DNA of 64,000 bases from Rehmannia glutinosa. Lineage: Eukaryota > Streptophyta > Magnoliopsida > Lamiales > Orobanchaceae. The stretch's first letter is position 1. Each line of letters starts with the position of its first letter. Below are positions 1-14,500 of the stretch, in pieces. The position numbers and the translations under genes were made by a program. The stretch is from the NCBI GenBank assembly GCA_016081115.2, contig CM071936.1:91007943-91071942 (forward strand), read 5' to 3'. Below the pieces are notes generated by a model that saw only the letters and a list, made by a program, of their open reading frames with translations, searched no databases and was not told where the DNA came from.

Positions 1-79
1 TCCATAGGATACTTCAGTTACAGCATTGTTGGTGAATCACACACAGAAAATTTTGAAATTCTTATAATAGTCTACTTAC

Positions 80-3000
80 CACACATAGGGAAAGAACAAT
101 CAGATGAAGGCATGTCTCCAATGTCCCACGATCAACATAAACAGATAGTCCTTTGGGCAAACCATTTCCATTGGAAACAGAAACAGGCTTTATCTGCAAG
201 GGCAGTAGCGAACTTCTAATATCCGATCAATATAAAATGCAGTAACACGGTTCAAGACATACCTCATTTAGGAAGTAGATAGCGTATTTGTAAAGCAACT
301 CTTGGGCATTTCCGTCTCTTGTACCAGCAAATCGCAATCCTGCAAAGATGCATCTTTCCTTAATATTTTGAGAAATTGATGAATCAATTGCCAGAGCAGC
401 AGAGCCTTGCAAAATAAAGTATTGCAAAAAAAAAAGTCATGGTTACAACTAATTTGTTTACATATGATCCAAGTTGAATAACAGGTGTTTTCCTGATTGA
501 GAAGTTATCCTGATTGAGGGTTGCCAAAAATATCGGCAGGACCAACACAACATGAAAAATCTCAACACCAAGGGCATGCCACAAACATGATTCCTTCAAA
601 ATGTGATCCTAATTAAAAGCTTGTCACCAACATGGCAACATATACGATACAAACTGCAGCCAGTAATTAGGACAAACCGAATCTGTTCAATGGCCAGTAT
701 ACCACTCAACCTTACAGGTACATATGTAGTTCAAACCAGCAGGCTAATACCACAGAGAAAAACCTGATGGTTCAATACTCTTTTGGTAACATCACACCAA
801 GTTGTTTAAGAGTAAACAGTAGAACTACGACAGAAAAAGAAAAAACTTTACTCAAGATCCTTGAATGCAGAAAAACAGCAATACAAATATACGATCTCGT
901 AGGCCTATAATCTACCCTTCACTTGTCTCAGAAAGTGGTCTTATTTAATCTGACTAAAGTTTTCAAGCCAAATACATATGGTCAAGTACTCTCCAATTTC
1001 AAAAAGCCATATAACATGCAATCCGACCAATTTACGAAGTGAGTTATTTGTGCGAAGGCCAAAAGTTCACAGCTAAGAAGTATGTAAAGTGACAGGATTT
1101 GACAGTTTTCCAAGAGAGACTAGAAAAGCTAAGAAAAATGTCAGATCTGAAACTTAAGGGGATAAAATCAGAAAAAAATATCACAAATGTCTCTGATATT
1201 CAGCAATGAGAAAGACTTACCAAGAGAAATACAAGCTCCAACTATTATATTGACATATGCCTGAACGAATGCTTCAGCATCCATCTCATATATATCATCC
1301 ATCTCATTTCCAAGGGCCTTTACCCCATTTTTAATAACTTCGGGAATCTGCGACTCAATCCAGTCTTCTGATGGACGAATTCTATGCAATATTAAACTCG
1401 CATTAACCAAAAATAAAGACAATAATTTTTAAACATCTCCATTTCAATACCAAGTGAAAAACATACCTGCTCCACAGTATCAAATTCCGAGCAATGACAC
1501 GGAGCAATATAAAATCAGGCCTTACATACTGCAACTCAAACTGAGTTTGCGGAATTGACAATCTAGACACTATCAGCTCAGATTCTGTCTGTTTAAAGTC
1601 ACACGGACAAATAAGGAACTAAAATACCAATTTTATAAGATCATTTAATGACTTAGTGACACAGAAAATATTACCAAAACAATCTAGATATAACTTACCT
1701 TCAAATACATCAAAGCCAGAGCGATTATAGCCCCTGGTGCAGTTACGTCAATGTTGACCAGATTCCCGTCAATAATCTAGTAAAGCAAAAGTGGTGATAC
1801 TTGAGAAAGCATGAGAAAGTAGAAACCAAATAGTGAATCCCTTGGGAACGATATTACACTTTATCAGGTACCGCCCAAGAGACAAAATATTATATTAGTG
1901 AAGTAAAAGTACACAACCTGTCCTGCACTTCGACTGTTTTCATCAGCTGATGATGAGAAGAGATAGAGGCTATCCTGTAAACATTGTATTAAAGCAAGAT
2001 AGTTTTAAGACCAACCCTGGGAAAATTAACCATCAAAGCTTGTAGCAGTAATTGATTCAGATATTGCAGAACATACATTATGAAGTTCTTTGCCACCAAT
2101 GTATTGGAACAACCGATCCACCAGGGTGTCTATGGAGCCAATAGCATCTTCACCCCGACCTTCATTAACAAAGAGGGGCAGAGTGTTGGTAAACACATAA
2201 AATATATAACTGGAAAGTTTGAAAGCCATACCCAATGCAACAAGTCCTAGTGAAAATCCAGCTGAAACTGCATAGCCCTCCCTTTCAAGTACATTATCTC
2301 CTCCACTTCTGCGACCTATTTCACTCTAGAAAAGAAGTTATACATATTAAAAACCAATAAGATAACTCAGGACTGCGTTTATTCCTTGCTATTTGATGAA
2401 TATGCAAACTGATTTTAGTATAAATAGCAGAAGAAATAGTAACTTTCCTTTCCCAAATAATGTTTAAATAATAAAGAGTTTTAAGTTTTTCTGCATTCAT
2501 GGAGTACCTCTCCAGGTGTCTCCAGCACATTATAAAAGGTATAAATTATAATCAACAAAACAACAGATAACTTTCACTCTGTTCAGATCTCCCATGATTC
2601 ATATCCCTCAGGGGAAAATGATGATAAGAACAGGCTGAAGTACAAAGATCATATCCCCAATACAGAGACAATATACAGTCACGAAATGAAATGCACAAAT
2701 CAGTATATGAGGCTTAATTGTGAAAAAAATTCAAGGTTCTGCTTTCCTAGCCAATTTTAGTTTTCATATTATTAAATCCAAAAAAAGAATATTCTTTTTT
2801 GTTTGGCAGGTCTTAGATATGACTTCAAATACACAATAAAAATTCAAAAACACCCTAACTTTGAGAAGTTACGTCTCTATTATCTAGATTCTTGGATAAC
2901 ATATTAAGAAATAATTCTGACCATTCAAATATTGTACCCAAACAAGCGCTCCTCTTTACAATCATAACTCTAAACCCACCACTCAAATATGCAAATAAAT

Positions 3001-6000
3001 AGATCAGAGGCCACATCTTCTAATCAGTGATAAGATGTTAACTGAAACTGCCAACCTTTCCCAATGCCAGGACAGACTCTCAGATCAGAGAAGATATGAA
3101 AAATGTGGATTCCTGCTATTTTGTCCAGAGTTTAATAGTCTTAGCATTTGACCTTATGAATTCGGATCTCAGAATAGCGTCTCTAGACTCTTTCTCTATT
3201 CTTGCGGAAATAATACCTTGAAAAGCTCAATAGGCAAATGCTTGGTTCAGAATTTTTGTTGAATTGTCGTTATGGGCATCATGCACTGAGGTGAATTTCT
3301 TTCTCATTGTTCAATCTGCTTTTACCTTTTTGTTTAATTACAAAAATTTATGTACTAGAAAATGGATCTTCCAAATTCGGATCTCAGATTTGTGACTTTC
3401 TTTCTTATTCCTTACTGGAATAACAAAAAAAAATGGAAGCTAAGTACGGAGATAACTTGGCTAATAATGATGTTATATTTACTTCTTTGACGCATACCAC
3501 GTATCGTCGATAAATTTATTTTTGCTGTTCAAATTAGCTTGTCTTTCTGGTTTAAACATTGTGTAGTGTAAAAAGAGGCTCCATGTTGATTAATTGCATA
3601 TGTTAAGAAGCATCCTGCAATAAGGCCATAACCACTTAGGCAATTTGGCTTCAGAGAAGTATTTTACATCCTCCACCCCGTAGGCAGTTCCTCAACCAAA
3701 CATGAAATCATTCTCCACATTCACAGAAAACAAGATATGCAAAACAAAAACTTTTATTAAAATGTCTGATAATAGAAAAGTAATTCAAACTTTGAAATGG
3801 ATATCCAGATCTTCTAATCTCAAGTTATGAAAGGAAAAGAAGCCCAAATTTCTAATAGTTCTGCCGCTCTTATGCATATTCACTATTCACTCATTAGAAG
3901 ACTTCAAGAAAAAAATAAAAGCTACTGTACCGTGGCAAGCATAAGCAGTAGAACATATGCTAATTATAAAAATCCTTATGAGGGGACATAGAAATCAAAT
4001 ACCAACCCAAGAAAATAGCATTGAAACACTTGGTATTGCTACCACATGCATTTGCCTCACTCTTTTTTTTCCTTTCTTTTAATTTTAAAGCGGGTAAAGT
4101 AGAACTCAAACATTACAGTCAAACACTATATGATCAATGTAAAACAAAACAATTAATGAAGCTGGGCCTGTAGGTTCACATGAAATCATGAAATTACCAG
4201 AAGAATTTGCATTGTTTGTGGGTGTGCTGATCCCTCGTAAAGAAGCCCAACAGATATAAGTGCTGCTGACTGGAAAGTTACAAATTTAGAGTTAAATACT
4301 TCAATAGAAAACATGAAACCACCCGACTAGGAAATAACCACAATCAGATAATAAGAATTTTGTTTGTGCAACATGACTGGTGACACAGAAAATGCAATCC
4401 TGACTGTGAACCCAAAAGTAAAACTGAAGCACTCTTGAAAAAGTAGAGCAGACATTTGATAAGATGAAGGCTTAACAAGAGAATATCGAAGAAGATAAAT
4501 TCAATTCAATAAGCGTAAATGACATTTTATGGTGTAAAAGGATCACATAACAGAACATTAAGATATGCACCAAAGAACGGACTGAAAAATGAAACATCAA
4601 ATGGTTAACAATTTACCTGTATAAGTGTTGGCAGTTCTAATTCTGGAAAGGAAGATGGGTGGCGGGCGGGCAAGTGTACGTATAGAGACTGCTCAAAACC
4701 AAAATATATACATCAATATTCAATTGAAGGCAGAAAACAAACAAGAGTTCACAAGTTATAATGATTAACTGTGAGGAATTTGATTAGATATCTCGTCAAT
4801 TAGTCCAATTTAGTAGCTAAAGATGAATTGGTACTCCAATCAAGATTAAATTGATCCATACTGCATGAAAACAATCCAATTCTTCACCCAAATTTCTTAT
4901 GATCAGAAATATAACTTTTGAAGGTGCTGTTCTAATTCTATTTCTCCATTCAAGACTCCATATGGTATTCCATTTGACTGGATTAAATGCTCTCGTAATG
5001 ATAATGATAACTTGAAAATTGGCTAACATTATACTGCCATATAAGTTAGATATAAAAAGTTCAGAATGGAATGAAGAAAATGAAACAGAAATATATTTGC
5101 AGGGAGAGCAATATATTTGAAATAGAAGTTATAAGAATTCAGTTACTAAAATGGTTCTTACACAAATTAGTAATAAATTTTGAGAAAAATATCACCTGCT
5201 TAAAATTCATCATGTCACTGGAAAATGTAAATTTCTAAGAGCATGTATGCATACTAACTCAGCAAAAGAAAGTTGAAAACCTTCCAAAAATGAGGAAGTG
5301 ATGATATGAATTGCCGCATATTAGGGGAGGCGTGAAGAGGTCAGGTATCTGCATATTACCTTTGAAATTGACGGTTGCATGGTTCCTCTATATGAAGCAG
5401 CAAGGCCAATCATTAATCCTACAGTAGTACTTTCATGTTCCTACAAAGGAATGATTAAAACAATACAGGATACAGGAAGGTTAAAATTATTGTTAACAGT
5501 ATACAAGGATGAAATGAGTTTAACAACCGAGTAGATTTGTGTTGAACTGTTGATCAGGATTAATGCCATGGGATTGGAAGAAAGTGGAGATGGAACATAT
5601 TATTTCTATCTTAAAGCATGAAAGTTTACTTGATATGCTTGCGAAAACCCATTTATGCCATTGCCTTCATACACTATGCATAAGACAGGCTCACTGAATG
5701 CGTGCCAATATATAATTTCGAACTTCAGTTTTATTATTGGAGGGAAATGACAGGCCAATTAGAAGTCTAGAAAGGTTGTCATAAGCACCTAAGAAACAAA
5801 TAATTTGCATATTTTATTAGAGAAAAAAAATAATTTTTTACGGCTCTTTGTTTTGGCAACACATACAATTATGCACCTAATGTTTGCAAATTCCACATAA
5901 TAGCATTTCAAGAAGAAAAAAAATCCCACTGAAGTATCCTAAAACACAAATCTCCAATATGCAATAAATTTAACAACCCTTTATTGTGGTAAATGATATA

Positions 6001-9000
6001 ATGCACACATAATGTTTCACAAATTCCTCATTCAAGGAGAGTTTCCCCATTTGTGGTATCCTATTACTATTGCAAATTTAAATTACCCCAACTGCCATTC
6101 GAAGGTTTCACTTTAGAATCGTTTCAAACTATTGCTTAAATGCTCACACTTTTGCATATAAAGTAATATCCACAAAATTATTTACAATGTACCTTAATTT
6201 ATGAAAATGATAATAAGATAAACCAAAAACCAACAGATAAAAGAAGACAAAAGGAATTCCAGTGATCACATCTACATGTTGATCAGAAACCTAAAAAACC
6301 AAATCCGATATCACACAGAAAGAAAGAAAGAAAAAAAAAAAACAAATACACATTTAATAAGAGAAAAAACAGGAGAAATGAACAAGCATGAGGTAATAGG
6401 GTGTCTAAAGATGGAAATAAAAACCTGTGAGTAGTACTGGAAAATATCAGTAATAGTTAGGACACGAAGATGCCCATGCAAACCCAAAGCAAGGAGAAGC
6501 CCCGCATGAGTAACATTAGGCTCATCTGGTTTGTTATAAAGTATCCATGTTCTTGACATTTTTCCCTGCATACAGAAATACACAATGCATAAAAAATTAA
6601 GTGAAAGCAGCAACTCTTGTGCAAGGTCATATATTACAGAAAATATGGATACAGAGCTGAAGTCAATCATCAAGCAGAAGTAAAGAAATAATGAAATTCG
6701 GTATTGATATTGCACAATGTTGATAATTAAAAAAGAAAACAAAGACTAAGACAACAAACATCAACATGATTGAAGTAGACCTGGAGGGGAGATAATCTCA
6801 AGCCAGCGGCAACAGCATTGTGAAATTCTGGCCAAGACTTAAGTTCTTGAATATTTCTAATGTTTGGGTCTAGATTAACCTGCATCATAGTTCATATTAT
6901 TGTACATTATCAAGTGTATCAATTACCATAAACATACAATGATCTTATAGTTCAAGAAGGCATACCGTTGCATTTTGTTGTGCAGGCAACCGACCAGCCA
7001 AAACAAGCTTTGGGACAGCAAGTGCCTGATAAGAAAATGACTCAGATGATACTAACCTTATCACATCTATTAAGTTGGCAAAAATTATACAGGATAAGTT
7101 CCGAACTGAGACTTGTGAACAAAACTGACCAGCTAAGAGAAGTATTAGATACCGAAAAATAATAACAAGCACCTCTGTTAGAAGAGTACATATAGTACCC
7201 AGTGTAAATGCCCCACGGCCGAATGGAAGAGCAGTAGTTCTTTGTGCAAGATGCCAGAGCTGAGTCTGCAGAAGTAAGTCATATCAGAAAAGCCAGGACA
7301 TGTTTGGTTACAAAATTATTCTAACCTTGAAGGCATTAATACAAAAAGTAATGTTGATTGCAATTTTAGTTTTAAGTTAAATTTTTTTATTAGCAGGTAA
7401 ATTACAAATAAGAAATGAGTTTAAAATTTTAGAAACAGCAATCAGAGTCAATGTGCGTAATCAGGAGGGAAAAGAATGCAACAGTGACTCGCAATCGGAC
7501 ATCCTGTCAAAGTCGTGATTAAGTTAAAGATAATTTGATATAAGCGGTATGCAATATCATCAATCCCCAATAAATGGCGTAACCCAAGTCTCTTGGTCCA
7601 AACAGACAAATTATATTCCATTTCACAAGATAATGCATGATGACTGCGAGGATACAAAAATGATCTTGAAAAGATGAGATCTCAGACGTTTGCCCATTCG
7701 TAAAATTATAAAGTAAGGCGGGAAAAAAAAAGACAGATCTTCAGATCACTAAGATGTAGAATCCTTATACTTGACTGAAGATTTGCAGATACAGCACAGG
7801 CTTGGTAGTACTTATCCTCGGTGAACAATAACCTCAAGTGCAAAGAGTTCAATCTAAACTTAAAGAGGAGAAAACCAAGGACTTAGGACTGATACACTAC
7901 GAGACATGGCTAAACAATAATATCATGCATATGAGATCTTATGGTAGAATATGATACAGATCGTTTTAACGCTTATTCTATTGATTTAGTAGTCTAGGTT
8001 AAATAATTAGTTGAGATATAATTTAATTATTAGCAAGGGTTTTATTAATTATTCAGTTTAGGTTTTATTTGGGTTTGAGGCCCATAGGAGAGAGATTATT
8101 TAAGTAGGGCATTAGAGTTATAGTAGGACACCTTTTTTGGCTTAATTGTTTTTACGGCTTTGAGCTGGAACGGAAGCAATTCCATGGAGAATTATGTCTT
8201 GTTACTCTATTTCGCACTGCTTAATTCTTCTGAATTTCTATACCCATGACTCTATCAAATGGTCCGACAATCTTTTTCTGCCAGATCTTTTTCTAGAGAA
8301 TCTTTTTCTACCAGATTCAAATTAATGCCTGTCACACGTATGGACTCACTCGTTGAGGCAATAGAGAAGGGTGTTGAGGTCTTGAGGAGTTGCGAACGGA
8401 GATGGCCAAAATCAATGCGAAAATCTCAAAACTGGATCGAATTGAGGAATTACAGGAGACTTTGTTACGCGAAAAAGGATCGTCTACCGCTCGTGGAGCA
8501 AATTCAGCGTCCTCGCTTTCCGCGAATCACCTGGTTTTGCGCGACAAAATCGGGAACTCAACGGCGACGATGAATCAAATCCCTCTCCTCCGGCTACCCG
8601 TGCGCAACCGGTTGCACAGCCAGGCGAGGCCACGTATTTGGTGGCCCGACAACTGGATTTTCCCAATTTTCATGATGACCCCATTACATGTGTGTCTCTC
8701 TCTCAAACTTATCATGCACTCAAGACCGATAAATCAATGGTGGATGCCTTATCTAGTCAATCGGAGGAGGATGACAACAAGTTGTCCGCTATTTTCATAT
8801 CTTGTTGGATGGATCAACAGAAGTTGCAAAAGGAGGTGCGCACTGAAAGTAAACGGTGCAGAATTATCCGAGATTTAGAAGCGGGCAATGGGACTCGAGG
8901 CCCGTATGTGTTAATCAATGGTGCTCTGTTTTATAAAAGCCGTATAGTTTGCCGTATAATCGGGAAGTTTGGCAAGGTAGTAATAGGGGGTCGCGGGTGT

Positions 9001-11475
9001 TGATTAAGTGGAGGGATGTGAGGCGACTGGGTGGACTCTTCTGACTTTCGCGGACAGTTTCCTCAGTTCAGCCTTGAGGACAAGGCTGTTTCGAAGGGGT
9101 GAAGAGTTGATACAGATCGTTTTACGGCTTATTCTATTGATTTAGTAGGCTAGGTTAAATAATTAGTTGAGATATAATTTAATTATTAACTAGGGTTTTA
9201 TTTAATTATTCAGTTTAGGTTTTATTTGGGCTTAAGGCCGTGGGAGATATTATTTAAGTAGGGCATTAGAGTTATAGTAGGACACATTTTTCGGCTTAAT
9301 TGTTTTTACGACTTTGAGCTGGGACGGAAGCAATTCCGTAGAGAATTCTGTCTTATTACTCTATTCACGTTACTGCTTAATACTTCTGTATTTCTATACC
9401 CTTGACTCTATCAGAATACATATTTCTAGTTGATTAATTGGTGGCAATATAATTATAAAGAATAACTATAAAAACGACCCCCGAGGTTTAACTTAATTGC
9501 AAAATATCTCAGTTATGTTTCAAAATTACAGATACCCCCTTAAGGTGTTACAAACAACCCCTTGAGGTTTGTATTTACCTAACAAATACCCCCGCCCGAG
9601 GGTGCAAGTTGTAAAATAGAAACAGATGTAAGGGGGGTATTTGTAATTTTGAAAGATAACTGAAGCTTTTTACAGTTAGGCTGAACCTCAAGGGTGGTTT
9701 TTGTAATTATCCCTAATTATAATGAATGGTACTTGGGATGGAGTTTAGTGAGTAAAACACAGTTAGCTATGCATATAATATGACAAATTACAACTGCCTC
9801 TCTTTGTTAGTATGAAAACTAACAAGAGTTTGAGATGAATCTGCGATTTGACTTTTCAAACTGAGTTCAATTTTTAATCATTACTTCGTCGGTCTATTAT
9901 GAAACAGTTTTTGATGGGTTAGCTAATCAGAATCAAACTATTAACATAGGTTCGATTTTTTTAGACTTAAGCCACATTGCACCTGCAACATAGCATTTCA
10001 GGATTAATGCCTCATATTTGGCGAATATATCTTGGGTAGAAAACAAAAGAGAATGCAATTGATGGGTTTTTGCAGACATTAAAAATGGGATTAACTGTCA
10101 GAATATGTGAATTATACTAACAGAAAATGTTGTACGCCCCAAAAACTATCCACACATCCAGAACACACTAAAGGTGGCAGCTACTATGATGAGATTTCTG
10201 AATGTCGGGGAGATCTAAACTGGCTTTGAATAAATCAACAAATATAAGACATATTTTGATGCATAAGCATAGGAATACCATCTGAGATGAATCAGAAGCT
10301 AATCTGAATATCCAATTCCTACTTTATTCAAATCCAAAATTAACCAGAGTACAATATTTCTTTATTCCCTCCGAAGAGCAAATGCTACATGCTTTGAGAA
10401 ACCATCAACACGACAGTAATCAATCCTTTGAGCTGCCGAATTTCAGCAGTATTTAACATCCTCCAGCACATGAAATACAAAGGTAGGTTTCTAGGCGATT
10501 ATGAACTACATTAATGAAAACACATGATTTCTTAAACCTAAGTCTAAGAATGACAGAAACCCATGAATCTAATTCCACAGATACGCAATGAAACAACTAT
10601 ATGCAGCAATGCTGCATCACCCAGCATTCAAGGCAAACATAAGTAAAAAAATCGATGTACGACACTGCAAAACCAGTTACTCATCCAGGAAATAATAGTA
10701 CATAGAAAGCAAGTTGAGCTAACATCATGTAACGAGCGAGGTTATGAATCAGAAATTGTAAAGACTGCATAGGAGAACACAGCCCACATAATTTACCCTT
10801 CTATTTCTTTATTGAACACAGAGAAAGTGGGAATGAACCGTATGTTTATTAGCTATATTTCCATAAATAAATATAACATTACATACAAATATCTATCCTG
10901 TTATGGCAAAAGCAAGCATCCAAACCAATAAAAGACAGTATGAAGATATGGTCGAAATCTGTAATTAATCAGGCAAAAATCTGCAGAGTGACTACAGCAG
11001 TAGATACCTGTTGGAAGTCCTGATCAGAGGCTGTAGGATTAGCAGGTGTTTGAATAGCTACGGGCCTGGCAGAGCACAAAAGGCGTCTAACCTATGAAAA
11101 TCACAATTGAACTGTTATCCACGATATCTATCAAGCTATGTATAAACGTTAAATTGGAACTGCATTGTACAGAGTACAGACAACACTAATCAATCTCAAC
11201 GTCTGTCAGAGAAATATCCAGCAATGATGAGGAGGAAAGTGCCAAGTTTAAACGACATAGATTTCTTGTTGTATAAACGAAATCGGGTCACTTGCATTAG
11301 AAACTGAGTAACACCCATAACAACTTGAATCATATCAAGAGTTTCTTCTCAGACAAATTCTGATTTGCTATGGCCAAAGCAAGGAGAAAAGTAAAGAATA
11401 TAGGCACATCATTATATATTGAGGCAGCATAAAATTCAGTCACACGCACATTCAGTCATTCACAAACACACACAC

Positions 11476-11507
<32 letters not shown>

Positions 11508-14500
11508 GTTAACTGCAGTAATCATCTATATCGAGAGAAGAATGTAATAGATGACTCTAAGCTCATGTCTAACAAGATCCAGGTCCAGCATACAAAGAGA
11601 TCAAATTGCAAAATCAGGGAAGAGGGTGAAGCAAAGGTAATGTACAAGCACTTTGAAAGCAAAGTTCAATATATGCAATTATTGGCGAAGTGCAATATCT
11701 TAACTTCCTTCTTCATCATTAGAAAAGTATAGCTCAGCAAAAACCATTCAAAAGAAACGAAAAGGATTGATGCTAGACATAGTTACAAAACATCAAATCG
11801 AGCAAATAAGATATGTGAGGAAAAATCCAACCAACAGCAGTTAAAAGGATCACAAAATAGAAATCTTATCTGACCAGACCCTAATTCAGGTAAGTTCTTA
11901 GCTTGAAAAACACCTCATTAAGCCGCAGATCACGGCCATAGCGTAACTGTGTGCTGGAGTTGAAAATATGTTCCATTCCATCTGTCGCAGATCCCTCAAA
12001 AGTGTCTATGTCCTCTAGCTTGGTACTGTCCATTTCAAGTGAATCAGAAACCGAGGAAGGTATGGTCACTGGATGCAGGGGTAACATGTAAGGCGTAGAC
12101 ACCGAAATCAAATTCGACTTTGTAAAATCAAGTTCGACATATTTTGTTGGATCTCTCAAATGCAGTAATGCTAAATCTTCCCGACCAAGTAGCACATACG
12201 CAGCAGCAGGCCAATTTATTGGAGGAGACTCACGGCACTTGTCTAATGCCTGAGCAACAATTTAATTATTTACAATATTGCATACAGGAGACAATTATAT
12301 AAATCGATATAACTAAGGACCGATAAAACTTCATCAATCATTCAGGAGCACGGAAAGAAACAAGTATAGGAGAAACATCTGATGCTCATTAGTCATAATT
12401 TAGAGTGATGTTGAAAGTCAGCATACCACTGTTAGATATTATCATGCACGTATGCTCTCTAAAAACTAAGGCCATGTATGGTTGTGTTTTCAAGTGCCAT
12501 TTTCCATTTTCCAACTATTCCGGAAATGGGTTTGTGTTTGTTCAGAGAAATTCTCAGTGCACATGGAGTCATTTTCAGTTTTCAATTTTTCATGAAAATA
12601 AGATTTTGGAAACACAACCAAACAATTTTTCAACACAATCACGCAAATTTATGTCAGAAACACACTTCAAAAACTATAACAAAACATATTTTCATTTCCA
12701 AACACATACCATATCATAAATTCAAACAATATATCAAACATATTTTCATTTTCCACACGAAAATCAATAACTTCTCAATATTCATTTTCCAACACTTGAA
12801 ATTGGAAATTTGACACGGAAATCGATCCATGCATCACCAGCACCCAATTGTAAAGAAGAATTTCACGTGCTTAGACTTAAAATAAGGTTAGCTGGGCATT
12901 CAATAGGCATAAATGTACTAAGTATACTAAGACAAGAAACTTAAAGTAATATTAGACAAAATGGTTTATATAAAACTCGATATAACAGAAAAATTACTAT
13001 GATAATCAACTTACATGCCTCAGTGGAAGAGAGACACCAGCTGGTAGCAAGTCTAAATGTTGCAAGCCAAATTTTTCACCAACCATTCCCAAAACTGTCA
13101 GCTCTTCTCGAGAATTATATAATCCAGGGGCAATATTACAGGTAACACCAGACGACAGCATCTTCCCTGACTGGTCAGCACCACACAAGAGACTATAAAA
13201 AGAAACTATCTTGCGGGCCCAGTTCACAACAGAAGTTCCATCTTTGCAGATCAAAAGCGGAAGATCACAAATACTAGCAGAGCCACATCCATGCCGCAAG
13301 CAGTTCTCAAGCCATCTGAATAAACTTGGAGGAGTTCTTGGGGTAAACAAGCGCTGAGACATCTCAAAGTCTTTCAATAGTCCAGGAAAATCACGTTTAT
13401 AATGATCCAAGTAGCTCACTTCATGCAAGAAATCAGCAATATCAAATAAGAGGACTACCAGAAGACCCAAGTCCCTACAGAAAGAGAAACAAAGTTGACA
13501 AATGTAGAACTCAGACTGCGTATTCTGTATAAGTGACATGTGATGAAGTCCCAAACTCATCTAAAAACAATCCAAAAAAAAACAATAAAAGAAAATATCA
13601 CAATCAGCAAAAAGCCGCCTATTTACAAACCACAATAAATACGTCAAAAAAAGAAGCACTGAGAACAAGCAAGCAAACTAAATGCATATTAAACTCCAGA
13701 CCTTCGACCTATGCGCCAATGTCATATCCCATTTCTTATTTTGGTATTTGCATCTCTATGATGTTCATCTACAAATCACATTCATTTATGGCAATAATAT
13801 TCATATTAAACTTTACTTGAGTTTCGTCCCCTAAATACCATAGGCCACCCAAGAGGGGGAGAGGCTTGCCATCACACTATCACAGTAATCTTTCATGACT
13901 CTCATTCATAAACTTTTAGGGGTGTCAATCGTGTCGTGTTTCGTGTTCGCGGGTCGTGTTCTGACACAGGTATTACAGGTCTCGACACGAACACGACCCG
14001 TTTAAGAAAAAGGGGAACCCGACACGACACGAAAAAACTATATATTTTAAAGTTGACACGAAAAAAATAAAAAAAAATGGAGAAAAAGCTGAAATTACAA
14101 ATAAAAGATACATTAAATGTTAAAAAATTATTTAAAATGCATTTAATTTTTCGATCATCATATAATCAACTAAAACATCACAAATATTAAAATAATATGT
14201 CACTATAAAATTAAATGGGTTACATAGGTCAATCGTGTCGACACGCGGGTCGACCTGACCTGACCTATTTATTTTCCGTGTTAACCGTGTCCGACCTGAT
14301 TTTGATCCGAACCTGTTAAGGATTGTACCTCTACCTGCTAAGTTCGTGTTAGGTTCGTGTCGAGTTATCGCATCGTGTCACAAATTGATGCCCCTATAAA
14401 ATTTCATGTGACAATGATATACCATCACTACCAACATTAATTCCTCTCTTTCCCTGTTGTCAGCATCATACGAAAGACACTGTTGCAAACTAGACATACC

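Larger units (their letters stand above)
7952..9413. mobile_element. Non-autonomous LTR retrotransposon, chromovirus deletion derivative
   Basis: Two ~306-bp direct repeats (7952-8257 and 9108-9413) begin TGATACAGATCG and end CTCTATCA. They are flanked by a perfect 5-bp target duplication GAATA at 7947-7951 and 9414-9418. The internal region is only 850 bp. A candidate primer site TGGTCCGACA starts 2 nt after the 5' LTR (8260), and a purine tract GAAGGGGTGAAGAG precedes the 3' LTR. Internal coding is antisense to APC1 and is a collage of Ty3/gypsy gag, RNase H tail and chromodomain tail. It cannot encode RT or integrase, so it must have moved using proteins from another element. Confidence 0.93.
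7266..11007 (-). other. APC1 intron 13, enlarged by two transposons
   Basis: At 3.7 kb this is the longest intron in the traced gene. It holds the LTR element at 7952-9413 and the Mutator-like MITE at 9459-9713, both with intact target duplications. Without them it would be about 2.0 kb. Exons 13 and 14 on either side are intact and in phase, so the insertions appear to be spliced out. Confidence 0.85.

Noticed and set aside
6968..7162. Plus-strand open frame of 64 codons
   Set aside because: It lies antisense over APC1 exon 15 and its introns; composition follows the exon on the other strand and it matches no family.
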